A DNA stretch of 64,000 nucleotides from Corylus avellana (Eukaryota; Streptophyta; Magnoliopsida; Fagales; Betulaceae), in contig NC_081551.1 in the NCBI RefSeq assembly GCF_901000735.1, forward strand, positions 17,140,545 through 17,204,544, written 5' to 3'. Both the position numbers and the translations under genes were made by a program. This document shows positions 54,624-64,000 of this stretch, piece after piece (the stretch's first letter is position 1; each line of letters begins with the position of its first letter). Under the pieces are notes generated by a model. The model was not told the DNA's origin. It searched no databases and saw nothing but the letters and a program-made list of their open reading frames with translations.

Positions 54624-55203
54624 GGCCTGTTTGGTTTGCGGAATAGACATTTAGAATGGAATGATTATTCCTATGGAATAGTCATTCTTTCATTTAGTAT
54701 GGGTATATCCCTGGGAATAGTTATTCCCATAGGAATGACTAATTCCATACACACAAGAATAACTATTCCTCTAAAAAATGAGAGGAATAGTTAGTCCTTA
54801 TAGAATGGAATATATTTTTCAAAAAAAAATCCCTAATAATTTTTTATTTTATTTTAAGCTAAAAAATAAAATAAAATATGGAAATTAAAGGGGGTGGCCG
54901 ACCACATCATGAGGCGCTCCGGGGGTGGTCGCACCACCCCCGGCCGGTTCTGTGGGTGGCCGACCACCCCACCCACTATTTTTTTTAGGTTTTTTTTAAT
55001 TTTTTTTTTTCTAATATGAATTGAACAAATAAAATAAAATAATGTGGAGTTTTTAGTAATTTCGATTCAATTCTAACTAGACCATGTGTATTATTACCAA
55101 ACTAAAGAATTATAATAATTATTCAATTTCAACCTCTTCTATTCTCAGTAATACCTATTTCTTTTTTTAATGAAATATCCATTTCGCAAAATCAAATGCG
55201 TCC
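54624..55203. mobile_element. PIF/Harbinger-type MITE, 580 bp
   Basis: The ends GGCCTGTTTGGTTTGCGGAAT and (inverted) GGACGCATTTGATTTTGCGAA fit the GGCCNTGTTTGG pattern of the superfamily. Flanking bases are TAA on the left and TTA on the right, an imperfect TWA duplication. The core has a GGGTGG/CCACCCC palindrome (54890-54970). Confidence 0.65.
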
Positions 55204-55587
55204 TTAGTCTTTGCATCATTTACTGCTCAACAGACTCAATTTTTTTAACCTTAAATTGTGTTGGAAGTCATACAAAAGAGTCCTCAAACTAAAAGAAAAT
55301 ATTGAAAGCACTCATGATTCCAGAAACTTTATAATTTCCGCGCTTTAATCAATGAAGTAATAACGTAACGTAAGAGATGCAGTCGGACCCCACTAGTATT
55401 TAATCCTACGGTCTTGCTGGCTAGATCTGATCAAGACGATCTCTTTGTGTTTAGATTTACTTACTAAAGAAGCAAAATCCTAGAATATTTGAATAATGCT
55501 ATTTTCGCAAATTTTTTGAAGAGGCAGATATTTTATGTAGGATTTCAAAATATGAAACGTTGTCGAGGACAGCTGACAAAAAAATTA

Positions 55588-55624
<37 letters not shown>

Positions 55625-56632
55625 CAATAAAATTTTATTGAGTTATTTATTAATTTTTTTAATAAATAAAAAAAATTAAAATTTTTTTTGCTGTTTTTCC
55701 CTCTACTGATTTTTTTTTTTTTTTTTTTTTTGTTGCTATTTTTATGTTTTTTTACTTGAATTTGGAGTGTTCCTTCATCGGGAGATCCTACTGATCTTAC
55801 AGTATTTTTTCTTCAACCTTCTTTTGAAGGTTGTTGCTGTTACTTTGCAGAAGTTTTGGTTAGAGTTAAAGTTATCAGTTTTTTCTGTCTTGGTTTTTAA
55901 ACCCTTTTTTGCGGCCCTTATTGAGAGGACTGGGTCATTTTATGACCAATTTTCTACTGTTTGCTTGTATTTATTGCACTCTAATTTTTTTATTAGGTCT
56001 GTTATTAGGGAGCCCACTCTTTTTTAGTGCCGGTAACATTTTTCCTTATTTGCTTAGAAAAAAAAAAGAAAAAAAAAGAGACGACGACGGAGTGGATAAT
56101 CAAATAGAAATACCCAATAAGATTCGAATTAAGAGATAATTAATAGATATTCAAGGTGAGAATGAGGATTAGTCTTGAGAATATCTCAATCTTTAGAAAT
56201 GGTGGCGATCAGAATCCCAAGAACCTGGTTGGGTGTATAGATAGAGTGTTTTAATATCATATCAAATGAAACTGAGATTTCATTATGCAACTCACTATCT
56301 AAACCAACATATATATATATATGACCCTATATAGTTAATCGATTTTAATTACGAAAAGTGTTATATATTTACATAAATTTGTTTATTTCTTGTAAAAGAT
56401 GAAAAAATAAATAACAAACAAAAGATAAAAACTAAACATTTATGTTCCCATCAAATCCTTTTAACTCTGAAGCCCATATTGTACTCAAAGTGTAACTCTT
56501 CTCCGATCAGTCTTCTTTCCTCATTCAAACTCTTTCTACCCCACAATGACCCAAAACCAACATCTTTAAAAGCTAGAAAAATACAACCCTTTTACCAAAT
56601 TTTCCAAATCTCCCCAAATCCAAATATTCGGA
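55204..56632. other. Upstream region of the transporter gene
   Basis: Contains (TA)n at 55593-55621 and a retroposon 3'-end relic (55730-56070). 56460-56632 is a CT-rich, ATG-poor leader typical of a 5' UTR. No other gene. Confidence 0.5.
55730..56070 (+). mobile_element. LINE-like retroposon 3'-end relic
   Basis: GACTGGGTCATTTTATG.. and ..TTTTCCTTATTTGCTTAG followed by an A-rich tail parallel the end of the element at 58837-59902 (GACTGGGCCATTTAT and TTTCCTTATTTGTTG). 5'-truncated. Confidence 0.45.
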
Positions 56633-57673
56633 ATGGCTCTCTCCGGCGGCGTCCTGAGAAACGTCGTCGTCTCCTTCGTCTACCTGGCCGTCTGGCTCTT
56701 CCTGAGCTGCTCGGTGATCGTGTACAACAAGTACATCATGGACCGCAAGCTCTACGGCTGGCCTTTCCCGATCTCCCTCACGATGATCCACATGGCCTTC
56801 TGCTCCACGCTGGCGTTCCTCCTTGTCCGCGTCTTCAAGGTCGTGGAGGACTCCTACTCCATGCCACGTGAGCTCTATCTCAGGTCCGTGGTTCCCATCG
56901 GCGCCCTCTACGCGCTCTCCCTCTGGTTCTACAACTCCGCCTACATCTACCTCTCCGTCTCCTTCATTCAGATGCTCAAGGCCCTCACCCCCGTCGCCGT
57001 CTACTCCATCGGACTCCTCTTCAAGAAAGACTCCTTCAACAGCGGCGTCATGCTCAACATGCTCTCCATCTCCCTCGGCGTCGCCGTCGCCGCCTACGGC
57101 GAGGTCAAGTTCCACACCTGGGGCGTCGTGTTGCAGCTTCTCGGCCTGACATTCGAGGCCACCCGGCTCGTCATGATCGAGATTTTGTTGGGTTCCAAAG
57201 GAATTAAGCTCAACCCGATCCTTTCCCTTTACTACATCGCGCCGTGCTGTTTCGCGTTCTTGTCGGTGCCGTGGTTGATTCTGGAGTACCCTTTGCTGAG
57301 GGAAGCCGCGAGTTTCCGTCCGGATTTCGTGATCTTCGGGAGCAACGCGCTCTGCGCGTTCGGGCTCAACTTGGCCGTGTTCTTGGTCGTCGGGAAGACC
57401 TCCGCTCTCACATTGAATGTCGCCGGCGTTGTGAAGGATTGGCTGCTGATCGGATTCTCGTGGTCGGTGATCAAGGACACCGTGACGGCCGTCAATTTGG
57501 TTGGCTACTTGTTGGCGTTTATGGGTGTTGTTTATTACAATCACTCCAAGTTGAAGGGGCTTCAGGCGGCGGAGGCGCAGAAGAAGCAGCTGCTGGCCGA
57601 CGAGGAGTCCGGGAGGTTGTTGCACGAGACAGAATATGAAGGGACCGGCAAGATGAGCGACACGCAGGATTGA
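56633..57673 (+). CDS. Golgi nucleotide-sugar transporter, UAfT-like (TPT/KV-A-G subfamily)
   Basis: A single-exon 346-residue frame from ATG at 56633. It is a polytopic membrane protein with about ten hydrophobic segments and a charged cytosolic tail ([15 protein letters not shown]). Landmarks of the plant triose-phosphate-translocator/nucleotide-sugar-transporter family are present: [75 protein letters not shown] and [19 protein letters not shown]. It closely resembles the Arabidopsis group of At2g25520, At4g32390, At5g25400 and At5g11230, described as UDP-arabinofuranose transporters of the Golgi, so I infer the same role in supplying arabinan and arabinogalactan synthesis. The coding region is strikingly GC-rich against its AT-rich surroundings, and a long antisense open frame (56573-57625) is a by-product of this. 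Confidence 0.93.
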   Translation: MALSGGVLRNVVVSFVYLAVWLFLSCSVIVYNKYIMDRKLYGWPFPISLTMIHMAFCSTLAFLLVRVFKVVEDSYSMPRELYLRSVVPIGALYALSLWFYNSAYIYLSVSFIQMLKALTPVAVYSIGLLFKKDSFNSGVMLNMLSISLGVAVAAYGEVKFHTWGVVLQLLGLTFEATRLVMIEILLGSKGIKLNPILSLYYIAPCCFAFLSVPWLILEYPLLREAASFRPDFVIFGSNALCAFGLNLAVFLVVGKTSALTLNVAGVVKDWLLIGFSWSVIKDTVTAVNLVGYLLAFMGVVYYNHSKLKGLQAAEAQKKQLLADEESGRLLHETEYEGTGKMSDTQD

Positions 57674-58313
57674 TTTGATCGATCCATGATTCCAACTGGA
57701 TGATTTTTTAGATTATAGCGATTCGGAAAATCCGCTATGTGAATTGGATTTTGTTCGTCTAGATCATGAGGGGCATATTAGGTATAATCAATTCTCTTCT
57801 TTTTTAGTGCTTAATTATAATTAAACACTCAGATAATTATAGGAACAATATAGCGTCAGATTTAATTTCAAATTATTCGTAACATAAAAATGATGTAATC
57901 ATTCCTATGGATGCTTTGCAACACTTCATTCGGGTGATTACCCATTTTTATGATTATTATTGGTTTTTTTGTCTTTGTTTCTTTGTTCCTATTAATTATC
58001 TACATGTTTATATGCATATACATTAATTAATGTCTTGGTCGCCTTTCTAGCGCTGATTTGATCTCATTTAATTTTCATGTTAAAGAATTAATTGTACGTA
58101 CGAAGACAAAAGCTTTTGAAACTTTGAGATTTTCAGATGCATCAAGTGGTACTCTTGGTTTTTGCTGAGAATATGCTCGTCTTCTACTTCAGTACTTGTG
58201 TACGAGTAGTTTGTGATTTTCTAAACTATTGTTTGCTATTACAGGATTGCCTAGTACTGTGGTTTTCTAGTCAAACCTGTTTAACTTTAATCATTTAATT
58301 TTGCATTGGGTTT
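57674..58313. other. 3' flank of the transporter
   Basis: AT-rich; no other gene or repeat recognised. Confidence 0.5.
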
Positions 58314-58763
58314 TGTTGAATTATCAAGATATGTAAAAGATTGACAGCCTTAAGTAATGTAGAGGTGAGTATAAAACTATATAGGTTAACCTTAATACAT
58401 GTTATTTAATTAAATAAGTCAAATTAGACTTTTCAACCTCAATCATTCAATTTCATGTTGGATTCGTATCGATTCGCATGTAAAAAATTGCTCACCGAAG
58501 TTTCAAACAAGTAGAGTTAATAAATAAAGAAAAAACTTGTTGAATTGTCAAATTAAGTAAAAAATTGTCAGCCTTCGGTAATTAGTATAGAGGTGGGTAT
58601 AAAACTACATAGGTTAACCTTAATACGAGCTATTTAATTAAAAGAGTCAAATCAAACTCTTCAACCCCAATCATTTAATTTTATGTTAGATTCGTATCAA
58701 ATTCGCGTGTAAAAAATTGCCCACCCATGTTTCAAACATGTAAAGTTAATAAATAAAGAAAAA
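58314..58763. repeat. Tandem direct repeat, about 225-bp unit, two copies
   Basis: 58314-58535 and 58543-58763 share TAGGTTAACCTTAATAC, AAGTTAATAAATAAAGAAAA and most bases between, with moderate divergence. Non-coding. Confidence 0.75.
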
Positions 58764-58836
58764 AAAAAAGGATTAAAGTTACAACATGTAATGTAGGGTT
58801 GTGCAAGACACGAAGTATGAGATAATTAAGGTTATA

Positions 58837-59902
58837 GGGCTAAATCTCTCACTAAACTCTTTTTTAGTGAGAGAAGCTCCTCTTTTCTAGGCAGAGAAAA
58901 CCCTACCTCCTTGTGAGGTCTTTTACCACCATCAGTGTGGTTGTTTGCGGAGGTGGGAAGTCTTCCCTCTTCCCCTCTCCTTTTCCTGGTTGTATTTTTT
59001 CTTTTGGGGATTTTTTTTTTTTTGCCCTTCTACACTATTTTTTCATCATCTTCTCCCTACCACCATCTACCACCATCAGTTGCCCTAGGTTGCTTGCCTC
59101 CTTCTCCTTTCGGTTCCCAGTCATTTGCCGCTCGTCGTTGTCCACTTTGTAACCCGGATCTGCCTTGGTTCATAGATGGGTGTTCTCTAAAACCCAACCT
59201 ACTTTCCTCAAGTTGACCCAAGTCTACACGCGCATGTCTACCGTCATCACCGGCCTCCCAGCTTCTCACCACCATCTTGCAATCCGTTGTCAGCCTTGCA
59301 TGCGCTGGAGCGTGAGTTCCACGCAGCAGGCTCCTCTGGCCGCTCGTCCATCTTCTCTATAGCCGTCATTGCTATTTGTTGGATTTTGTACCGTATTTCC
59401 GCTTGTAGTTTTTGCTTTTCTATTTTTTTCCTTTGTTTCCATGTATTTCCTATTGTTTTGTTTGGATTTTATGGGTTTTAGTCTCAATTTGTTCTTTGGG
59501 ATTATCTTTGTTGTGGAGACTAGTGCTACTGGAGACAATACTCATTTCTCTTCGGTTTCAGATTTGGATTTTATCAGTTTTTTTATGCATTGACTATCTT
59601 TGGGTGGTTGATGTTGTTCCGTGCTAGGGTGCAAATGGGTTTGTGAACTTCTTAAGGTTTGTGACTCTTTTTATATTTCTTTTGCTTTTATAATCACTTT
59701 GTGTGGTCCCTTGGAGATGACTGGGCCATTTATTTGGCTCATTTCCTACTTTGGTTACTTTGTTTCGTTTTCTTGCACTGTTATTTTTCGTCTTTGAGTT
59801 TGTTGTAGGGTCGCTTTTCGGTATTTTGATGTAACCCCTTTCCTTATTTGTTGTTGTTGTGTTTTGTTTTGTTTTTTTTTTTAAAAAAATAAAAAATAAA
59901 AA
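58837..59902 (+). mobile_element. LINE-derived non-autonomous retroposon
   Basis: Ends in an A-rich tail (about 59880-59902) and is flanked by a 9-bp direct repeat AAGGTTATA (58828-58836 and 59903-59911). The CT-rich start resembles plant LINE 5' UTRs. I see no endonuclease or reverse transcriptase, so it probably moved with a LINE's machinery. The short open frames inside look non-coding. Confidence 0.6.
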
Positions 59903-59911
59903 AAGGTTATA

Positions 59912-60262
59912 AAAAGATTTACAAGTAAAACAAAAAGGCTTCAATTGGCTTGCTAAATTATATAAAAAAATTAGATTCTTTTTTAAATGAATATATCACT
60001 TAAGAACATGAATGAAAAAAGAAAAAAGAAAAAGCTCTCCTTCTCAAAAGGATACACCAATAAGGATAATAATATGTTTGCGAGAATAAAACTTATAAGT
60101 GGTTTTTTTTTCAAAGCAAATACTGGAAGGGTACAAGAATTTTTTTTTTTTAAAAAAATGAACTCTCCAACAACACACAAAACGAAAATTATAATACATG
60201 AAATTAATACACACAACTAGTAAGAAATATGCCATAAATGATTCGGCGTCTCTAAAAGGACT
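59912..60262. other. AT-rich intergenic DNA
   Basis: No gene; ends at the CACTA terminus. Confidence 0.5.
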
Positions 60263-60945
60263 CACTACAAGAATTTAGGTCTTTAGGGGCGACTTTGAGT
60301 CGACCCTAAAAGTCCTAAAGTGGACGCTGTTGACAACAGCGTCGACTTTTGGACCCTAAAGGTGTCGACGCTAATAGTCCGACCCTAATGATCAAATGTG
60401 TTATTATCAGCGTCCACTTAAAGTCGACCCTAATGATAACTTTTAGCGTCCACTCTATCGACCCTAAAAGTCACAATTTTTTGACCCTAAAGGTAATGTA
60501 AACGGAAACCATAGTCGACGCTAATGGTTAACCATTAGCGTCGACTTAAAGTGGACGCTAATGGTTAACCATTAGCGTCCACAAAATGGACCCTAATGGT
60601 CCTAAAAAAATAGAAAATAAAAATTCACTATCAGCGTCCAAATCAAAGTGGACGCTGATAGTTAACCATTAGGGTCCACTTTGTGGACCCTAATGGTCCT
60701 AAAAAATTTTAAAAAAAAATTAACTATCAGCGTCCACTTAAAGTCGACCCTAATGATAACTTTTAGCGTCCACTTTATCGACCCTAAAAGTCAAAATTTT
60801 TTGACCCTAAAGGTGATGTAAACGGAAGCCATAATCGACGCTAATGGTTAACAATTAGCGTCCACTCAAAGTGGACGCTGATAGTTAACCATTAGCGTCC
60901 ACTTTGTGGACGCTAATGGTCCTAAAAAAATTTTAAAAAAAATAA
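60263..60945. repeat. CACTA subterminal repeat region
   Basis: Some twenty copies of short GCGTCCACTT / AAGTGGACGC-type motifs, many forming inverted pairs around TAATGGTTAACCATTA. In En/Spm such motifs bind the transposase; here that is inferred. Confidence 0.8.
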
Positions 60946-61140
60946 TCTGCGATCGATCGCACAATCGTGTGTGATCGATCGCAGTACCAGAAGGTGTTTT
61001 GAGATTTTGCGATCGATCGCACGTGGAGTGCGATCGATCGCAGTACCAGAAGGTGTTTGACATTTTGCGATCGATCGCACGTGAGTGCGATCGATCGCAA
61101 TACCAGTGGGCTTTCAATAATTTGCCATCGATCGCACTCC
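60946..61140. repeat. Tandem array of GCGATCGATCGC palindromes, about 58-bp unit
   Basis: Just over three units of TGCGATCGATCGCAC..GTGCGATCGATCGCA(G/A)TACCAG plus an 18-20 bp spacer. Each unit holds two palindromes in inverted relation. Confidence 0.9.
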
Positions 61141-61681
61141 AAGCAGACCCAGGGAACCAAATTACTTACATATGAATAAATGTGATTACATAATGAATTA
61201 TTATTTTTGATAAATACCTTATAGAGCAGGAAAAAATATATAACAAGGACTCTGAGATTAGTGTCACATGTAACTCAAAATGCAAGATATCTAATGCAGT
61301 GACCCAAAACAAAATGAAATGTGACAAGCATGTTGGACCTATAGACAGAGTCAAAATGCTTATACATGATGATGTGTCTAACAAACAAATTTATGATGTT
61401 TTAGGGCTGCCCTTACAAGGGATAAGATGAGATGGTGGTGCAAATTGGAAAGATTGAACCATTTTCAGTTTATATTCCTCCTCTTTTTTCTTTTTCTTTT
61501 TAATTGCTCTTATTCAGTAAGCTCCTGGACCCAGAGAATAAAAACTTTAAAGATAAAAATGATACAAGAAGATCTTAACAGGAAGTTGAGAAACTATGGA
61601 TAGTATTAGTCACCAATAGGATAGCCCAAGCTGCAACAATTACCACATTGCTAACTCTGATGAGGTTTTACAAGTACAAAC
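61141..61681. other. CACTA interior, unassigned
   Basis: No recognisable coding sequence. A plus-strand frame around 61208-61425 is open without a start codon and resembles nothing I know. Confidence 0.4.
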
Positions 61682-62071
61682 CTTGATAAAGAACTGGTCA
61701 ACCCTAATAAGGTCAGAGTGGTTCAAATGTCAGCATCATGTATCTTCATTTCCTCCTTGAGAGCAATATCCCTCAACCTCTGCTCTAAAAACAGGTAAAC
61801 TTAGTCTTCATGACAGTGATAAAGATCGTAGATTATAGAAATCATATAAGTAATCCAGTGATTGGTATTAAATACATACCTTAAGCCATGCAGAAACAGA
61901 GCATGTAAATGCCCTCAAAGTAGGAGGAAATCTCACTGATGTCTCAACTTTATTGATTAATATTTCTACCAGCTGTAAGCATGTCGCAGCATACATAAAT
62001 TGAGTGAGAATGGAGTCAGTAACTGGTTCAACTTGACAGAAGCCAGAGATAGAATGGAGTCGCGATGGCAA
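61682..62071 (-). pseudogene. Gamma-tubulin complex component (GCP5-like) gene fragment
   Basis: On the minus strand, a coding block up to 61880 reads FCQVEPVTDSILTQFMY, INKVETSVRFPPTLRAFTCS and VSAWLK, then a clean donor (AAG|GTATGT). A second block 61779-61682 follows an AG acceptor and continues RLRDIALKEEMKIHDADI, stop, TTLTLLGLTSSLSR, ending at another GT donor. This is the order found in plant GCP5-like subunits of the microtubule-nucleating complex, where that stop would be a glycine (GGA to TGA). Both splice borders are kept, so genomic DNA, not a cDNA, was captured. Family assignment is from memory of conserved motifs. 61966-62202 in another frame may be further, more decayed coding. 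Confidence 0.65.
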
Positions 62072-62202
62072 CCAGCAGAATCAGTGGCAGCCAAACGGTC
62101 CAAAATATTTAAGATACATTTTCTTGAGTCGAGTATTTTCCTAAGGTGTCCTAAGAATAAGAATACTGACAGCAACTTCTCTTCACCTAACATAGCATCC
62201 AT

Positions 62203-63370
62203 TTTTTTTTCAAAAAGGTTTTAAGAGTATACATGAATATAAGAGATATTTCACTTATTAGCGATTTGATAATTAATACAAAATCCTAACGATAAGAACA
62301 ACATTAAATTGCAATTTCAAAACCTTTGTACAGTTTGGAAGAAAGTGAAGTTCAAAAAAAAAAAAAAAAATTGAAGAGCAAAGCATATATACAAGCGACT
62401 TGATGACAGTTGCTGCTAGCTGTAAGCAATCAAAAAAAGACACCTGGAGATCTGTACAGTTAAGGAGATGACTTGTCCTATAATTGAGCTACATGTAGCT
62501 GTCCTCAGCAGAACAACAGCTCTACATACATCGCAACTGTGTGACAAAGTCAAAAAGCCTACAAATTATGAATGTGTAAAGATATATATATGTACACACA
62601 CGAAAACTGGTTATCTTTATCTTGAGAGCTAGCTTTTGTTGAATTAGAAATACAAGAAGAAAAAAGCCAACCGGGAGATCTGGCTTGTTTTTGGCAACAG
62701 AAAGTCTAAATTTAGCAAACAATTCCAACCACAATAACCTCTTTCATCCAATCAAACCAACTTTTTTCCCAAACCTTAAAGACCATGCCAAACAAGACAA
62801 CATATGCATTAAAGCCAATGACCTCAACATGATCACCATTTGGGTGTACGTTTGTCGTCACCATAAACAATCTTAATTATAAAATGCATATATATATTCC
62901 TCTTGAATGAATTTAAACCGTTGAAAAAATTACAATATGCTTGATCTTATTAACAAGACTAACTAAAAATTAATATCATGTTCATCTTTATTATAATATA
63001 ATTAGTTGCATAAGCCATGGATTTTGGAGTTTTTAAATGGGGAGAAGAATTTTATGCCGCCCGCCAAAAAAAGAAGCATAAACACGTGCTGATTAATGAG
63101 GTTGGGGGTGATTTTCAAGGGCACGCTTTGGGTTGAATCAACAATAATTTGACACCAAATGCTTAAATAAACATTTCCCAAAGATTTCAAAAAAATACAG
63201 AACTTCCAGAATCGCTTTGAACTTCCAGGACTTCCACAAAACTTACAGAATCTCTTACCACGAGAACGCGAACAGCAACTAGTCCTTGAATCTCTTAACA
63301 ATGAAACCATAGAGGCATCTTAAATACTCAACTCAAGAAAATATACTCAACTCAATTGATAGATCAAACT
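62203..63370. other. CACTA interior, unassigned
   Basis: AT-rich, no recognisable gene on either strand. Confidence 0.4.
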
Positions 63371-63379
63371 ACTAGAAAG

Positions 63380-63560
63380 TATATTAACAAGAAACCAAAT
63401 CAGGGTTCATACCGGAGAGAGGTACGCCGGAGAGATAGCTACCGGAGAGAGTTGAGTGTGCCGGAGAGTGATAGGAGGGCCGGAGAGAGAGCTGCCGGAG
63501 AGAGAAACGTGCGCTGAGTGAGAGAGATCGAGAGAGAGAGAGAGAGAGAGAGAGTGATGA
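63380..63560 (-). other. 5'-UTR-like CT-rich exon with donor (minus)
   Basis: On the minus strand a (CT)n tract (63529-63554) leads into several CTCTCTCCGG units and ends CTCCG|GTATGAACC, like a leader exon plus splice donor. It could be the start of a gene captured by or native to the CACTA element. No protein is recognised. Confidence 0.35.
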
Positions 63561-63704
63561 AGGGGGTGGGACTTTGGGGTTAGGGATTTGGATCAAACAA
63601 ATATGGTCTGAACTTTTCAGAAAACATAAAAAATGGTCTGAAAATTTCAAAAAATTAGTGCCAATTTCAGATATCCCGCCACTGGATGGCACTTATTTTC
63701 GCAC

Positions 63705-63800
63705 TCAATAGGGGCGACCTTAGTCGCCCCTAATGAGCCTCAAAAAAAATTTTAACAATAGGGGCGACCTTAGTCGCCCCTAATGAGCCTCAAAATTTTT
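63705..63800. repeat. Two tandem subterminal units with GGGGCGAC / GTCGCCCC palindrome
   Basis: AATAGGGGCGACCTTAGTCG followed by CCCCTAATGAGCCTC occurs twice in a row about 51 bp apart, matching the motif near the left CACTA end. Confidence 0.8.
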
Positions 63801-64000
63801 TTTAAAAAAAAAAATTATACTTATAATTTTTAATTTTTATTTATTTTATTTATTTTTGTTTTTCTTTATTTTCTCCTGTAATATGTTTTTATTATTATAA
63901 TATTAACTAATAATTTCCGTTTAATAAAGATCATAAAGTTGATATTTATCTTATAATTAATTCTAAGATCAATACAAAATCCAAAGATAATATAAGATCA

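Larger units (their letters stand above)
60263..64000. mobile_element. CACTA (En/Spm-type) element, left part; right end outside window
   Basis: Starts CACTACAAGAATTTAGG, the defining CACTA terminus. Next come about 690 bp of dense subterminal repeats (GCGTCCAC, GTCGACCCTAA and TGGACGCTAATGG in both orientations). The motif GGGGCGAC..GTCGCCCC from the first 40 bases recurs near the window end (63707-63785), where a right subterminal region would begin. No TPase frame is recognised between. The interior contains a gamma-tubulin-complex gene fragment. That both ends belong to one element is inferred, because the right terminus is not in view. Confidence 0.75.

Noticed and set aside
56573..57625. 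350-codon open frame on the minus strand
   Set aside because: It is antisense to the nucleotide-sugar transporter, a GC-rich gene with few stop codons on the other strand. The translation is low-complexity (G, E, D, H, R) and matches no family.
60946..61140. Possible CRISPR-like array (regular repeats with spacers)
   Set aside because: Units are palindromic GATC dyads with near-identical spacers inside a plant CACTA element. There are no unique spacers and no cas genes.

Overview
This is nuclear DNA from a flowering plant, almost certainly a eudicot. It is AT-rich, dominated by transposable elements, and carries plant-specific gene families: an E-class PPR protein, a GT14 glucuronosyltransferase, an alkenal double-bond reductase, an NLR coiled-coil domain, a ZRK-type kinase and a Golgi nucleotide-sugar transporter. 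Repeat content and apparent heterozygosity suggest a woody outcrossing species; I cannot name it. Five runs of exactly 100 N (1904-2003, 15208-15307, 37833-37932, 43169-43268, 49486-49585) look like fixed-size placeholders, so true gap sizes are unknown and contig order is only as good as the scaffolding.

Layout. 1-10900 is a transposon graveyard. It includes a Mutator-like element with 9-bp target duplications (4727-8345), a MULE-type MITE with a nested hAT (2936-4284, hAT 3180-3784) and a further MITE (8600-9205). 10900-20170 holds two diverged copies of an odd unit: an NLR Rx-type coiled-coil domain with no NB-ARC, followed by a relic of the last exon of an alkenal reductase. The second copy is broken by a clean hAT insertion. 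20971-26840 is an intact five-exon alkenal reductase whose second intron has swollen to 4.6 kb with a solo LTR and a foldback Harbinger-like element. 27499-30000 holds a truncated Ty3/gypsy element and a decayed ZRK-type (pseudo)kinase. 31127-32722 is an intact intronless PPR gene. 33273-35833 (minus) is a four-exon GlcAT14-like gene.

37933-48250 repeats 22153-37832 almost base for base in the genic parts: reductase exons 3-5 and the whole GlcAT14 gene, with only two amino-acid differences in the latter. Its edges coincide with N gaps and repeat boundaries. Unplaced allelic haplotigs stitched into the scaffold explain this best, although a recent tandem duplication is possible. 48251-56400 is repeats and gene fragments, including an AGC-kinase scrap inside a GC-rich palindromic element. 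56633-57673 is an intact single-exon transporter of the UDP-arabinofuranose transporter family. From 60263 to the window end lies the left part of a CACTA element that appears to carry a spliced-gene fragment of a gamma-tubulin complex component.

The intact genes are independent plant genes, not an operon or cluster. GlcAT14 and the nucleotide-sugar transporter both act in the Golgi on arabinogalactan and arabinan building, but their closeness is probably chance. I saw no CRISPR array, rRNA or tRNA gene.
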